33,863 nucleotides of DNA from DATLBA01 sp035527275 (GCA_035527275.1 DATLBA010000005.1:1-33863), one strand, 5' to 3'. Shown: positions 8,477-17,326, numbered from the stretch's first letter. The notes: generated by a model from the letters alone, not told the origin. Translations and numbers: made by a program.

Positions 8477-9454
8477 CTAGATCCACTTCTTTCGCCGGAA
8501 GAACCAAAGCATGCCCAGCGCCATCAGCGCCATCACGCCGAGCACGGCTGGATAGCCCCACGGCTGCTTCAGTTCCGGCATCCACTCGAAGTTCATCCCA
8601 TAGACGCCCGCGACGAACGTGAGGGGAATGAAGATGGTCGCGATGATGGTCAGCACCTTCATGACCTCGTTCATCCGGTTCGACACGACCGACAGATAGG
8701 TGTCGCGCGCGGCGGCAATCAGGTCCCGCTGGTTTTCGGCGGACTGGACCATCCGGACGAGGTGATCGTAGGCGTCGCGCCAATAGGCGAGGGCCTGTTT
8801 CTTGATTTGGGGAAATTCGCCGCGCACGATGCGGCCCACGACGTCGCGCTGGGCGGTTGCGACGCGCCACAAGTATGCCACGGCCCGCTTCAGGTCCAGC
8901 GCCCGCTTGAGGACGGCGTCCGTGGGCCGGCGGAAAATCTGCTGCTCGACCTCCTCAATCAGGTCGTCAATCCGGTCGAGCGTCGGCGTGAAGTTGTCGA
9001 TGATTCGGTCCACGAGCGCGTGCATGAAGAAATCCGACCCGCGTGACAGGAGTACGCCTCCATTCTGTCCGCACCGATCCCGCACCTCCGAAATCGTCCG
9101 GATCGGGTCCCGGTGATACGTCAGGACGAAATTCCGTCCCCAGAAAACGTCCACCTCCAACGTCGTGACGGCCTCGGCCTGCCGCTCGAAGTCCACGGCG
9201 TGAATCACCATGAAAAGGTAATCGTCATAGTCGTGGACCAGGGGCTGGCTGGTGACCTCGCGGCAGCTTTGGAGGGCCACGGGATGAAGGCCGAGACCCT
9301 GCTCGCCCAGCCAGTCCGTTTCCTCTTCCGTTGCCGCCTCCATGTCAATCCACAGGAGGCCCTCGCACCGGTGGAACGTCTCAAGGATCTCGGCCCGGTC
9401 GGTCAGCCTGGTCCCGCTTTTGGCGCCGGGCGCCAGATAGAACGCGCACATCAT
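8477..9454 (-). CDS. corA: CorA family divalent cation transporter
   Basis: A 325-residue CorA protein, a homopentameric inner-membrane channel for Mg2+ that in several bacteria also admits Co2+ or Ni2+. The long N-terminal cytoplasmic domain is followed by the stalk helix, then a first membrane helix ending in the signature YGMNF (GMN at 286-288). A second helix leads to a positive C-terminal tail, FFRRKKWI. The start at 9454 has a near-perfect AAGGAGGT ribosome site 6-7 bases upstream; an upstream ATG in the same frame (9535) was set aside for that reason. It separates the cofactor genes from metK. A role in cobalt or nickel supply for CODH and corrinoid protein is only inferred from position. 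Confidence 0.92.
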   Translation of the reverse strand: MMCAFYLAPGAKSGTRLTDRAEILETFHRCEGLLWIDMEAATEEETDWLGEQGLGLHPVALQSCREVTSQPLVHDYDDYLFMVIHAVDFERQAEAVTTLEVDVFWGRNFVLTYHRDPIRTISEVRDRCGQNGGVLLSRGSDFFMHALVDRIIDNFTPTLDRIDDLIEEVEQQIFRRPTDAVLKRALDLKRAVAYLWRVATAQRDVVGRIVRGEFPQIKKQALAYWRDAYDHLVRMVQSAENQRDLIAAARDTYLSVVSNRMNEVMKVLTIIATIFIPLTFVAGVYGMNFEWMPELKQPWGYPAVLGVMALMALGMLWFFRRKKWI

Positions 9455-9818
9455 GGGCGCACCTCCTTCGGGCTCAGAGTCAAGGGTTCCGCATAAAGCC
9501 CCTGTGGTTGCAAATCGGCCGCACCGACCCCCCACCCGCCCTATTATGCGCTCAGGATACCGCGCAAGAGATCCGCGGAAAAGGGGTTACCGAGCCGATT
9601 CCTCCATCGCCGAAACATCCTGCGGGGACTCGAGCCACCGCCATCGCCGCGCCCGCACCCCAGGTGGCCCCAAGACCTCGCGTGCCACGGAAGCCGGTGG
9701 CAGCGTCCGCGAGTGGATGGACGGCCGCCTGGCGGTGACGCCGCAAGGCAACCGGACATGATGCGAAACGGGCTCCCGTGCACGAGGAGCCCTCTTGCGT
9801 GCGCTTCCTGGCGGCGGG
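9455..9818. other. Non-coding gap between corA and metK
   Basis: About 360 bases without a convincing gene on either strand. Short open frames exist but show codon noise typical of GC-rich sequence and no recognisable domains. The segment holds the corA ribosome site at its left end and a stem-loop near metK (separate entry). I see no riboswitch, tRNA or repeat here. Confidence 0.6.
9770..9792 (-). terminator. Candidate terminator hairpin downstream of metK
   Basis: A perfect 7-base-pair stem, GGGCTCC paired with GGAGCCC, encloses a 9-base loop. It begins 27 bases after the metK stop in the direction of metK transcription. The bases after it on the minus strand (GTTTCGC) contain only a short T run, so it may be a weak or factor-assisted terminator. 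Confidence 0.45.
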
Positions 9819-11018
<1,200 letters not shown>

Positions 11019-11131
11019 GCCTTCGCTCCTTTACGCATTTCCAGACCGAAGTTGTTCGTTTTTGCCCGCCGGGAAAGAGGAAGTGTATCGGCCGGCCCGC
11101 CCGAAGCAAGCGAAAAGGGCAACCGGACGGC

Positions 11132-12178
11132 CTAGGGATGCATCAGGGCGGCGACGTGGGCGGCGACGGACCTGCCGAGAGCGTCCAGATTGTATCCCCC
11201 CTCAAGAACGCTGACCACCCGCCCGCCGGCGGTCCTATCGGCCAGCCGACGGATCCGGCGGGTCGCCTCGGCGTAAACTTCGGTCGAGAACCTCAGCGAT
11301 GCGAGGGGATCGTCCCGGTGGGCGTCGAAACCGGCGCTAATGAAAATGATCTCGGGTTTGAAGGCCTCCGCCTGCTCAAGGCCGCTCTCCAGGGCCGCGA
11401 GGAACTCTTTGTCACCGCTCCCGGCGGCGAGCGGGAAGTTCAGCGTGCGGCCCTCGCCGTTCCCTTCCCCCGTCTCGGCGGCGGCGCCGGTGCCGGGATA
11501 GTGCGGCCACTGGTGGGTCGAGATGTAGAAGACATCCGGGTCGCGGTAGAAGATCGCCTGCGTTCCGTTGCCGTGATGGACGTCCCAGTCGATGATGAGG
11601 ATGCGCTTCAGGCCGTGGACCACCTGGGCGTGGCGCGCCGCCACGGCGACGTTGTTGAAGAGGCAGAAGCCCATGGGGCGGCCGGAGGTGGCGTGGTGGC
11701 CGGGCGGGCGAACGGCGCAGAAGACGCTTCTCACCTTGCCCTCGACCACCGCGTCCACCGCTTTGCACGCGCCGCCGGCGGCGAGCAGGGCGGCCTCATA
11801 CGAGTCCGAACAAGCATACGTGTCGCCGTCGAACCACGTGAGGCCCTCGGTTTGGGCCGAGCGGCGGACGCGCTCGACGTGTTCGCGCGTATGGACGCGC
11901 AGGAGGGCCTCCTCGGGCGCCCGCGACGGCTCGATGAGCGTGAGGCGACGCCAGAGGCCCGCCTCTTCAAGGGCGCTTCGGATCGCCCGCAGCCGCTCGG
12001 GCCGTTCCACGTGACCGGGCGCCCCGTGTTCGAGGTATTTTTCGCTCCAGACCAGGCCCACTTCGGTCTTGCCCTCCGGTTTGTCGGCGGTCTCCGAGCA
12101 GCCGCCGAGAGCCCCCGCGGCCGCCAGGAAAAGGAGGCACGCAAACAGTCGTCCGGCGTGCTTCGGTGGCTCGTGCAT
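11132..12178 (-). CDS. Histone-deacetylase superfamily lipoprotein
   Basis: A 348-residue protein with a full zinc-dependent deacetylase fold (class II HDAC/acetylpolyamine amidohydrolase type). Catalytic features are all present: RPPGHHA with His161 and His162, zinc ligands Asp199 and His201 in IDWDVHHGNGT, Asp285 in GFDAHRDDP, and Tyr329 in EGGYN. Unusually, the N-terminus is a lipoprotein signal: a hydrophobic run LFACLLFLAAAGA, lipobox LGGC with Cys27, then a polar linker. A GGAG site stands 7 bases before the ATG. A GTG near Val40 could give a cytoplasmic version, but with a poorer ribosome site spacing. It starts 38 bases after folD, so it is probably in the methyl-branch operon. The substrate is unknown. 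Confidence 0.88.
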   Translation of the reverse strand: MHEPPKHAGRLFACLLFLAAAGALGGCSETADKPEGKTEVGLVWSEKYLEHGAPGHVERPERLRAIRSALEEAGLWRRLTLIEPSRAPEEALLRVHTREHVERVRRSAQTEGLTWFDGDTYACSDSYEAALLAAGGACKAVDAVVEGKVRSVFCAVRPPGHHATSGRPMGFCLFNNVAVAARHAQVVHGLKRILIIDWDVHHGNGTQAIFYRDPDVFYISTHQWPHYPGTGAAAETGEGNGEGRTLNFPLAAGSGDKEFLAALESGLEQAEAFKPEIIFISAGFDAHRDDPLASLRFSTEVYAEATRRIRRLADRTAGGRVVSVLEGGYNLDALGRSVAAHVAALMHP

Positions 12179-12216
12179 GTTCTGGCTCCGCGCCTCCCGG
12201 CACCGCGCCCGGCCCG

Positions 12217-13122
12217 TCAGCCGACCTGGGCCCTGGCGGCGCGGACCGTGTTACGAAGAAGCATCGCGACAGTGACGGGCCCGACGCCGCCGGGGACGGG
12301 CGTGATGGCCCCGGCCACCTCCTTGGCGGACTCGAAGTCCACGTCGCCGACGGTTTTCATCTTCTTCCTGCCCTTTTCGTTCAGGACCGGCTCGCCGCTT
12401 TCGTCCAGGACGGGCACGCGGTTGATGCCGACGTCGATAACAGTGGCGCCGGTCATAATGTGCTCACCGGTAATCAGGCCGGCCTTGCCCGCAGCGACGA
12501 TGAGGATCTCGGCCTTCGTGGTGTGGGCTTTAAGGTCGCGGGTTCCGATGTGGCAGATGGTGCACGTTCCGAGGTCGTTCGTAATGAGGCAGGCGACGGG
12601 TTTCCCGACGATGGGCGAGTGGCCGACGACGACGCACTCGGCGCCCTTGACTTCGCGGCCGGAGAACTTGATGAGTTCGTATGCGGCGGCGGCGGTGCAC
12701 GGCACCAGTTCGGTGCCTTCGTAAAAGAGGAGCCGGCCGAGGTTCGCAGCGGTGATTCCCTCGACGTCCTTTTCGCGGGGAATCCGTTCGGCCATGTCAC
12801 GGGCGTTTACCCCGGAGGGCAGGGGCATTTGGAGGAGGATGCCGTGGACGCCGGGGTCGGCGCCGAGTTCGCCGATCTTTGCCGCCAGGGCGTCGGCCGA
12901 TGTGTCGCCCGGAAGTTCCACGAGATCGTACGCGATGCCGGCCTCCTCGCAGGATCGGGCCTGGCTGCGCGAATAGACGCGGGTGCCGGGATTGTCGCCG
13001 GCCAGGATGCTCGCCAGTTTCGGCGGCGCGCCCGTCTGCTGCTTGATGGCGTCAATCTCGGGCGCCAGTTCGTTGCGAATCTTGGCCGCCAGGGCTTCAC
13101 CGTCAATCAGTTTTGCGGACAT
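12217..13122 (-). CDS. folD: FolD-family methylene-THF dehydrogenase, cyclohydrolase site altered
   Basis: A 301-residue FolD homologue that interconverts methylene- and methenyl-THF in the methyl branch. Recognisable parts are GILLQMPLPSGV with Gln98, the GHSPIVGKP nucleotide-binding loop, VAAGKAGLI, VIDVGIN and the C-terminal PVPGGVGPVTVAMLL. Numbering matches E. coli FolD. Tyr50 is kept, but the catalytic lysine at position 54 is Gln (YSRSQ), and Asp121 is Glu (KDVEG). In this family Lys54 is essential for the cyclohydrolase step while dehydrogenase activity can survive without it, so this may be a dehydrogenase only. The start at 13122 has an AGGAGG site 4-5 bases upstream; the frame extends upstream to 13668 without homology. 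Confidence 0.93.
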   Translation of the reverse strand: MSAKLIDGEALAAKIRNELAPEIDAIKQQTGAPPKLASILAGDNPGTRVYSRSQARSCEEAGIAYDLVELPGDTSADALAAKIGELGADPGVHGILLQMPLPSGVNARDMAERIPREKDVEGITAANLGRLLFYEGTELVPCTAAAAYELIKFSGREVKGAECVVVGHSPIVGKPVACLITNDLGTCTICHIGTRDLKAHTTKAEILIVAAGKAGLITGEHIMTGATVIDVGINRVPVLDESGEPVLNEKGRKKMKTVGDVDFESAKEVAGAITPVPGGVGPVTVAMLLRNTVRAARAQVG

Positions 13123-13204
13123 GGGACCTCCTTGGGTTGGCGTCGTTCGCGTCGTCGCAAGCCATCGAGCCCGGCGCGGCACGATTCGGCCCGTGAAAGG
13201 ATAC

Positions 13205-13224
13205 CCCGACGCTTCCGCGTCGGG
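13205..13224 (-). terminator. Stem-loop between metF and folD
   Basis: A perfect 8-base-pair stem (CCCGACGC/GCGTCGGG) with a four-base loop that reads GGAA, a GNRA tetraloop, on the minus strand. It lies 27 bases after the metF stop and about 80 bases before folD. The following bases include only a short T run (CCTTTCA), so it may be a partial terminator or an mRNA-stabilising hairpin that sets the ratio of metF to folD. Confidence 0.5.
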
Positions 13225-13250
13225 CTCGTCCGGCGCGGCGCCGCGTCGCA

Positions 13251-14153
13251 CTACGGCTTCAGCCCGGCGTTCGTGATGATGTCCGGCACCAGGTCGTCCC
13301 AGCCGAGGGTCATCAGGTGTGCGCCCTGGCACATGGGTTTCATTTCGCGCACGAGGCGTCCGGCGATTTGTGCGGAGACCTTTTTTCGATCCTCCTTCGC
13401 CGTCTCGGCCATCTGCTGGATAATCCCATCCGGCACCTGGACGCCGGGGACCGACCGGTTCATGTACTTGGCCATGCCGGCGGACTTGAGGACCACGATG
13501 CCCACGAGGATCGGGATCTTCAGGTGCTCGATTTTTTTCATGAATTGCTCGAAGGCGGCCGGGTCGTAAACGGCCTGGGTCTGGACGAACTGGGCCCCGG
13601 CCTCGACCTTCTTTTCGAGTTTGATAACTTGCGGTTCCAGCGGGTCGGCGCCCGGCGTCACGACGCACCCCCTGAAGAATTTCGGGGCGCCGTCCAGTTC
13701 GTTCGGGTTGCCCTTCATGTCCAGGCCCATGTCCGTTCCCGACTCCAGCCGGGAAAGCGCCTGAAGGAGGCCGACCGAGTCGAGGTCGTAAACCGGCTTG
13801 GCGTCGGGATGGTCACCCATGACGACGTGGTCACCGGTCAGGGCGAGGACGTTCTCGATGCCCAGGACGGCGGCTGAGAGGGCGTCGCTTTGGAGGGCGA
13901 GGCGGTTGCGGTCGCGGCAGACCATCTGGAACACCGGCTCGATGCCGCGCTCCACGAGGAGGCGGCACATGGCCATGGAGCCGGTGCGCATCACCGCCGT
14001 CTGAATGTCCGTCACGTTGACGGCGACGACGTTGCCCTTCAGGAACGTTTCGGCCTCATGAAGGACGGGCTCGACGTTGGTGCCTTTGGGGGGGCCTATC
14101 TCGCCCGTGACGGCAAACTGTCCCGCGTCCAGGGTCTCACGCAGTTGGCTCAT
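13251..14153 (-). CDS. metF: MetF, methylenetetrahydrofolate reductase catalytic subunit
   Basis: A 300-residue MTHFR TIM-barrel protein that reduces methylene-THF to methyl-THF, the last folate step before methyl transfer to the corrinoid protein. Family features include FAVTGEIGPPKGTN near the N-terminus, VNVTDIQTAVMR, LALTGDHV for FAD binding, the GNPNELD loop and FVQTQAVYDP. The start at 14153 (MSQLRETL) has an AGGA site 8 bases upstream. It follows metV by about 96 bases. This pairing is the MetVF type used by acetogens, in which MetF holds the flavin and MetV an additional redox or zinc module. No RnfC-like third subunit is present nearby. Confidence 0.93.
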   Translation of the reverse strand: MSQLRETLDAGQFAVTGEIGPPKGTNVEPVLHEAETFLKGNVVAVNVTDIQTAVMRTGSMAMCRLLVERGIEPVFQMVCRDRNRLALQSDALSAAVLGIENVLALTGDHVVMGDHPDAKPVYDLDSVGLLQALSRLESGTDMGLDMKGNPNELDGAPKFFRGCVVTPGADPLEPQVIKLEKKVEAGAQFVQTQAVYDPAAFEQFMKKIEHLKIPILVGIVVLKSAGMAKYMNRSVPGVQVPDGIIQQMAETAKEDRKKVSAQIAGRLVREMKPMCQGAHLMTLGWDDLVPDIITNAGLKP

Positions 14154-14249
14154 TGCTTGGTTCCTATCCGCTCTTTGCGTAAAAGGTCGGCCGTTTCCCA
14201 TCCCACGCACCCGGCGCGATTCACAATCGCCCACCGTCCTGGAAAGTGG

Positions 14250-14936
14250 CTACGGCGCCGCAGGCTCCTTTTTCGGCGGGCGGCGCTTCTCCCACTGATA
14301 CGAGCGTGGATGGTGGTGCGAACTATAACCATGCGGCGGTCGGATCTCCTTCATTTTGTGGAGATGTCCGCGTTTCTGCAGCCGCTTGTAGATCAGGACC
14401 CATGCACAGTCCTTATCCGGGTCCACTTCGCACTTCCCTTCCTCGGAGTACCCTCCGCAAGGGCCGTTCACCAGCCCCTTGCTACACCGTGTAACGGGGC
14501 AGATCCCGTCGGTCAACTCCAGGACGCAATCGTTGCACAGGGTGCACTTTTCGGCGTATTTTCCGAGCCGCGCGACCTCGCCGACAAACAGGCTCTCGGC
14601 GCCGGGGTGCACCTGCTTGTCCTCCAACTGGTCGCCGATGCTCTGCACACCGGTTCCGCAAGCCATGACCAGGATCGAGTCGGCGGCCTCGATGGCCTCT
14701 TTGTGTTGCTTGACGCCGTCTCGCACGCTCCCCGCCAGGCAGGCGGTATCGAAGATGTGCTTGCCGGTCACGGTTTTTCCGTGCTCGGTTAATTTCTTTT
14801 CCAGGGCGTCAATTTCCTCTTCTCCGCCCACCTTGCACGTGGTGGCGCAGTCGGCGCAGCCGGCCAGGAACACGTTGGTTTCGCCTTCGAGTTCACGGAG
14901 GAGTTCCTCGAAGGGTTTCTGCTTTAGTATGATCAT
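14250..14936 (-). CDS. metV: MetV, cysteine-rich subunit of MTHFR
   Basis: A 228-residue MTHFR-associated protein with many cysteines. The N-terminal half has Cys27, Cys30 and Cys34 (GCADCATTC) and a MACGTGVQ loop. The C-terminal half carries the domain found at the end of MetV proteins: CTLCNDC, GICPVTRC, KGLVNGPCGG, GKCEV and CAWVLIYKRL. The cysteines could hold an iron-sulfur cluster or zinc. The last 35 residues are a basic, His-rich tail (GYSSHHHPRSYQWEKRR) that is not part of the family core. It begins 20 bases after the lipoyl protein gene and precedes metF, which supports a MetVF complex. The electron donor for this complex is not evident in the window. Confidence 0.92.
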   Translation of the reverse strand: MIILKQKPFEELLRELEGETNVFLAGCADCATTCKVGGEEEIDALEKKLTEHGKTVTGKHIFDTACLAGSVRDGVKQHKEAIEAADSILVMACGTGVQSIGDQLEDKQVHPGAESLFVGEVARLGKYAEKCTLCNDCVLELTDGICPVTRCSKGLVNGPCGGYSEEGKCEVDPDKDCAWVLIYKRLQKRGHLHKMKEIRPPHGYSSHHHPRSYQWEKRRPPKKEPAAP

Positions 14937-14956
14937 CGCCTTCCTCCCGCAAGGCC

Positions 14957-15214
14957 CTACGATTCGTCCGTCTCGACGACGGCCAAAAGTCCGCCGACCT
15001 CGACCACTTCTTCCTCCTGGGCGGCGAGCCGCTTGACCGTCCCGGTGACCGGACAGGGCACATCGAAAGAGGCCTTGTCGGTGACCATCTCGGCCAGAGG
15101 CGCCTCCTTTTCGATTCGTTCGCCAACCTCGACGTAGAAAAAAGAAACGGTCGCCTCCGACGGGGCGTCACTATCGTCCCCCAGACTCGGCAGTTTCACC
15201 TCGTAGTCCGCCAT
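14957..15214 (-). CDS. Free-standing lipoyl-domain protein
   Basis: An 85-residue protein that consists of one lipoyl domain and nothing more. It starts MADYEVKLPSLGDD and has the lipoylation turn VTDKASFDVPCPVTG, with Lys47 as the likely modified residue. This is the E2 acyltransferase type (ETDKA-like), not a biotinyl AMKM motif. It is too short for the glycine-cleavage H protein, and no peripheral-subunit-binding or catalytic E2 domain follows. An AAGGAG site lies 8 bases before the ATG. It sits between fhs and metV on the same strand. Its partner is unknown: a swinging-arm carrier for a dehydrogenase elsewhere or an electron carrier for the methyl branch are both possible. Confidence 0.88.
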   Translation of the reverse strand: MADYEVKLPSLGDDSDAPSEATVSFFYVEVGERIEKEAPLAEMVTDKASFDVPCPVTGTVKRLAAQEEEVVEVGGLLAVVETDES

Positions 15215-15419
15215 CTTCCTATCTCCTTTTTCGCATCCGCCGGGCTCCGACCCTGTCCGGTGCGGCCCGGCCCGGAGCCATACGACGGGATTTCCGCGGT
15301 CTCAGCCATGGCAGGTTCCTTCTGTTCGTGCGCGTTCAACGCGGCGCGGGGACCTCCGCGACCGAAGGTTGCGGCTCGTCCTCGATGCCGATGACCCCAT
15401 TCTATGCGTCGGCGGTGTC

Positions 15420-17108
15420 TCAGAACAGGCCGACGACTTGGCCGTCCGGGCCGATGTCCACTTTCTCGCCCGCCGGTGTCGTCGGCAGGCCGGGCATCGT
15501 CCGCATCGCCCCGCAAAGCGGATACAGGAACCCCGCGCCGACCGACGCCCGCACGTCGCGAATCGGGAACTCATACCCGCTCGGCGCGCCTTTGACCTTC
15601 GCGTCGTGCGTCAGACTCAAGTGCGTCTTGGCCATGCAGATCGGCAACTTGTCGTAACCGAGTTTCGTATGGCGTTCGATTGCCTGCTCGGCGGCCTTTT
15701 CGTAAACGACCGTGCCGGCCGCGTACATCTTGGTGGCGATCGTCTCGATCTTCTTCTTGATGGGCCAATTGAGTTCATAGAGGAACTTAAAATTCTTCGG
15801 CGCCTCGCAGGCCTCGCAGACGGCCTCGGCGAGTTCCGTCCCGCCCTTACCGCCCTTGGCCCAGACGTTGCTGTGGGCGACCCATCCTGCGCCGGCGGCC
15901 TTGGCCCTTTCGGCGATGACCTCGAACTCCGCCTCCGTGTCGCTGGTAAACTGATTGATGGCGACGACGCACGGCACGCCGTGCAGCCGGACGTTTTCGA
16001 TGTGTTTCTCGAGGTTCGCGCATCCTTCGGCCACCGCCTCGGTGTTCTCTTCCAGCAGCGCCGGGTCGAGCGGTTTCCCGGCGACGACCTTGAACTTGCC
16101 GCTGTGCATCTTCAGCGCACGGACCGTGGCGACGAGCACGACGCAGTCGGGCACGAGGCCGCTCTGGCGGCACTTGATGTTCATGAACTTTTCCATCCCG
16201 ATGTCGGCGCCGAAGCCGGACTCCGTGACCGTGTAATCGGCCAGTTTCGTCGCGATGAGGTCCGCCAGGATCGACGAGTTGCCGTGCGCGATGTTGGCGA
16301 ACGGCCCGGCGTGGACGAAGCACGGCGTGTGCTCGAGCGTCTGCATGAGGGTCGGCTTGATGGCGTCCTTCATGAGGACGGTCATGGCGCCGGCGACCTT
16401 CAGGTCCTCGCACGTGACGGGCGAACCGTCGCGCCTGTACGCGACCGCCATCCGGGCGAACCGTTCCCGTATATCCCGAAGGCCGGTCGTCAGGCCCAGA
16501 ATGGCCATCACCTCGCTGGCGACAGTGATGTCGAAACCCGTGCGTCGAACGATGCCCGACCCGAGGCCCGTGACGATCTCGTCCAGAGCCCAGCGGTCGC
16601 TGATGTCCACGACGCGCCGAAGGCTCGGCGCGTAGGGGTCGATGTCCAAGGGGTTGCCGTGATAGATGGAATTGTCCACGAAGGCGGCGGCGAGGTTGTT
16701 GGCCAGGCCGACGGCATGAATGTCGCCGGTCAGATGGAGGTTGAAATCCTCCATCGGGACGACCTGACTGTAACCGCCGCCGGCGGCGCCGCCCTTGATG
16801 CCGAAGACGGGGCCGAGACTCGGCTGGCGGATACAGGTGCAAACCTTCTTACCGATTTCGGCCAAGCCCATCGACAATCCGATGGTCGTAACCGTCTTGC
16901 CTTCGCCGAGTGGCGTCGGCGTGATAGCGGTCACGTCGATGTATTTGCCGCGAGGGGCATCGGCCAGCCGGTCCAGCATCTCCAAGTCCACCTTGGCCTT
17001 ATGGTCGCCGTGGAGTTCGAGTTCTTCATTTCGGACGCCCAATTTGTCCGCAATTTCACGGATGGGTTTCAGGTGGGCTTTTTGGGCGATTTTCAGGTCG
17101 CTGAGCAT
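15420..17108 (-). CDS. fhs: Fhs, formate-tetrahydrofolate ligase
   Basis: Formyl-THF synthetase (562 residues, usual length about 555-560) performs the ATP-dependent activation of formate that begins the methyl branch. The P-loop TPLGEGKT lies at 65-72, followed by RQPSLGPVFGIKGGAAGGG, NLHLTGDIHA, DNSIYHGN, ESGFGADIGMEKFMNIKCR and the C-terminal PTTPAGEKVDI. The start at 17108 follows an AGGAGAG site by about 7 bases and gives the normal N-terminus; an extension to 17216 would run through the promoter. It is the first gene of the leftward operon, read from the divergent control region shared with cooC. Confidence 0.96.
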   Translation of the reverse strand: MLSDLKIAQKAHLKPIREIADKLGVRNEELELHGDHKAKVDLEMLDRLADAPRGKYIDVTAITPTPLGEGKTVTTIGLSMGLAEIGKKVCTCIRQPSLGPVFGIKGGAAGGGYSQVVPMEDFNLHLTGDIHAVGLANNLAAAFVDNSIYHGNPLDIDPYAPSLRRVVDISDRWALDEIVTGLGSGIVRRTGFDITVASEVMAILGLTTGLRDIRERFARMAVAYRRDGSPVTCEDLKVAGAMTVLMKDAIKPTLMQTLEHTPCFVHAGPFANIAHGNSSILADLIATKLADYTVTESGFGADIGMEKFMNIKCRQSGLVPDCVVLVATVRALKMHSGKFKVVAGKPLDPALLEENTEAVAEGCANLEKHIENVRLHGVPCVVAINQFTSDTEAEFEVIAERAKAAGAGWVAHSNVWAKGGKGGTELAEAVCEACEAPKNFKFLYELNWPIKKKIETIATKMYAAGTVVYEKAAEQAIERHTKLGYDKLPICMAKTHLSLTHDAKVKGAPSGYEFPIRDVRASVGAGFLYPLCGAMRTMPGLPTTPAGEKVDIGPDGQVVGLF

Positions 17109-17205
17109 GAATGCTCTCCTTGTCGGATGGGCGCCAAGGTCAGGTTTTAGACACCCGCGCTGAACACATGCCGGAGTCTCCAGATCCACGGACTCGCGGG
17201 CGCTA

Positions 17206-17235
17206 ATCGTAGGCACGTGGACCAGCCTGCGTCAA
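17206..17235 (-). promoter_or_regulatory. Candidate sigma70 promoter for fhs operon
   Basis: Read on the minus strand, a -35 box TTGACG (17235-17230) is followed by 18 bases and a -10 box TACGAT (17211-17206). The inferred start near 17199 leaves a leader of about 90 bases to the fhs ATG. The match to the sigma70 consensus is good in the -35 box and moderate in the -10 box. Confidence 0.5.
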
Positions 17236-17264
17236 GAGATTTCCGGACGCGACCCGGCCTAGAC

Positions 17265-17280
17265 TGTGAAATCTTTCACG
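17265..17280. promoter_or_regulatory. CRP/FNR-family operator candidate
   Basis: The 16-base site TGTGA-N6-TCACG differs from the CRP consensus (TGTGA-N6-TCACA) at one base and contains a perfect inverted repeat GTGAAA/TTTCAC. Its centre lies about 60.5 bases upstream of the inferred cooC start and about 73.5 bases upstream of the inferred fhs start, both close to class I activator positions. It does not match the CooA form (TGTCA-N6-TGACA) or the FNR form (TTGAT-N4-ATCAA), so a CRP-like regulator is the best guess. Confidence 0.55.
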
Positions 17281-17297
17281 GTCGCGGCCTTTCTACC

Positions 17298-17326
17298 TTG
17301 ACTTCACGTGTCCTCGTCCCTATCCT
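17298..17326 (+). promoter_or_regulatory. Candidate sigma70 promoter for cooC-acs operon
   Basis: A -35 box TTGACT (17298-17303) and a -10 box TATCCT (17321-17326) are separated by exactly 17 bases. The inferred start near 17333 gives a leader of about 180 bases. The CRP-like palindrome lies upstream at a distance suited to class I activation. Confidence 0.55.

Noticed and set aside
8271..8870. Long N-terminal extension of the moaA frame overlapping corA
   Set aside because: The extension is Arg/Pro-rich, has no homology, overlaps a real gene on the same strand, and moaA has a strong ribosome site at its proper start (8270).
11019..11131. SAM riboswitch or clear promoter upstream of metK
   Set aside because: The gap is only about 110 bases and shows no SAM-box pattern. 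A TTGCTT-N16-TACACT pair is too weak to call.
15196..15309. Small 37-codon frame (MAETAEIPSYG...) just before the lipoyl protein
   Set aside because: It has an acceptable AAGGA site and ends inside the next gene start, so a leader peptide is possible. It has no recognisable similarity and biased GC-rich composition, so it was not called.
15369..17150. 593-codon open frame on the plus strand opposite fhs
   Set aside because: It is antisense to a clear fhs gene; GC-rich codon use leaves the opposite frame open. No domains were recognised.
17265..17280. CooA (CO sensor) or FNR binding site
   Set aside because: The half-sites are TGTGA/TCACG with a six-base centre, not TGTCA/TGACA or TTGAT/ATCAA. 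CRP-type is the better match.
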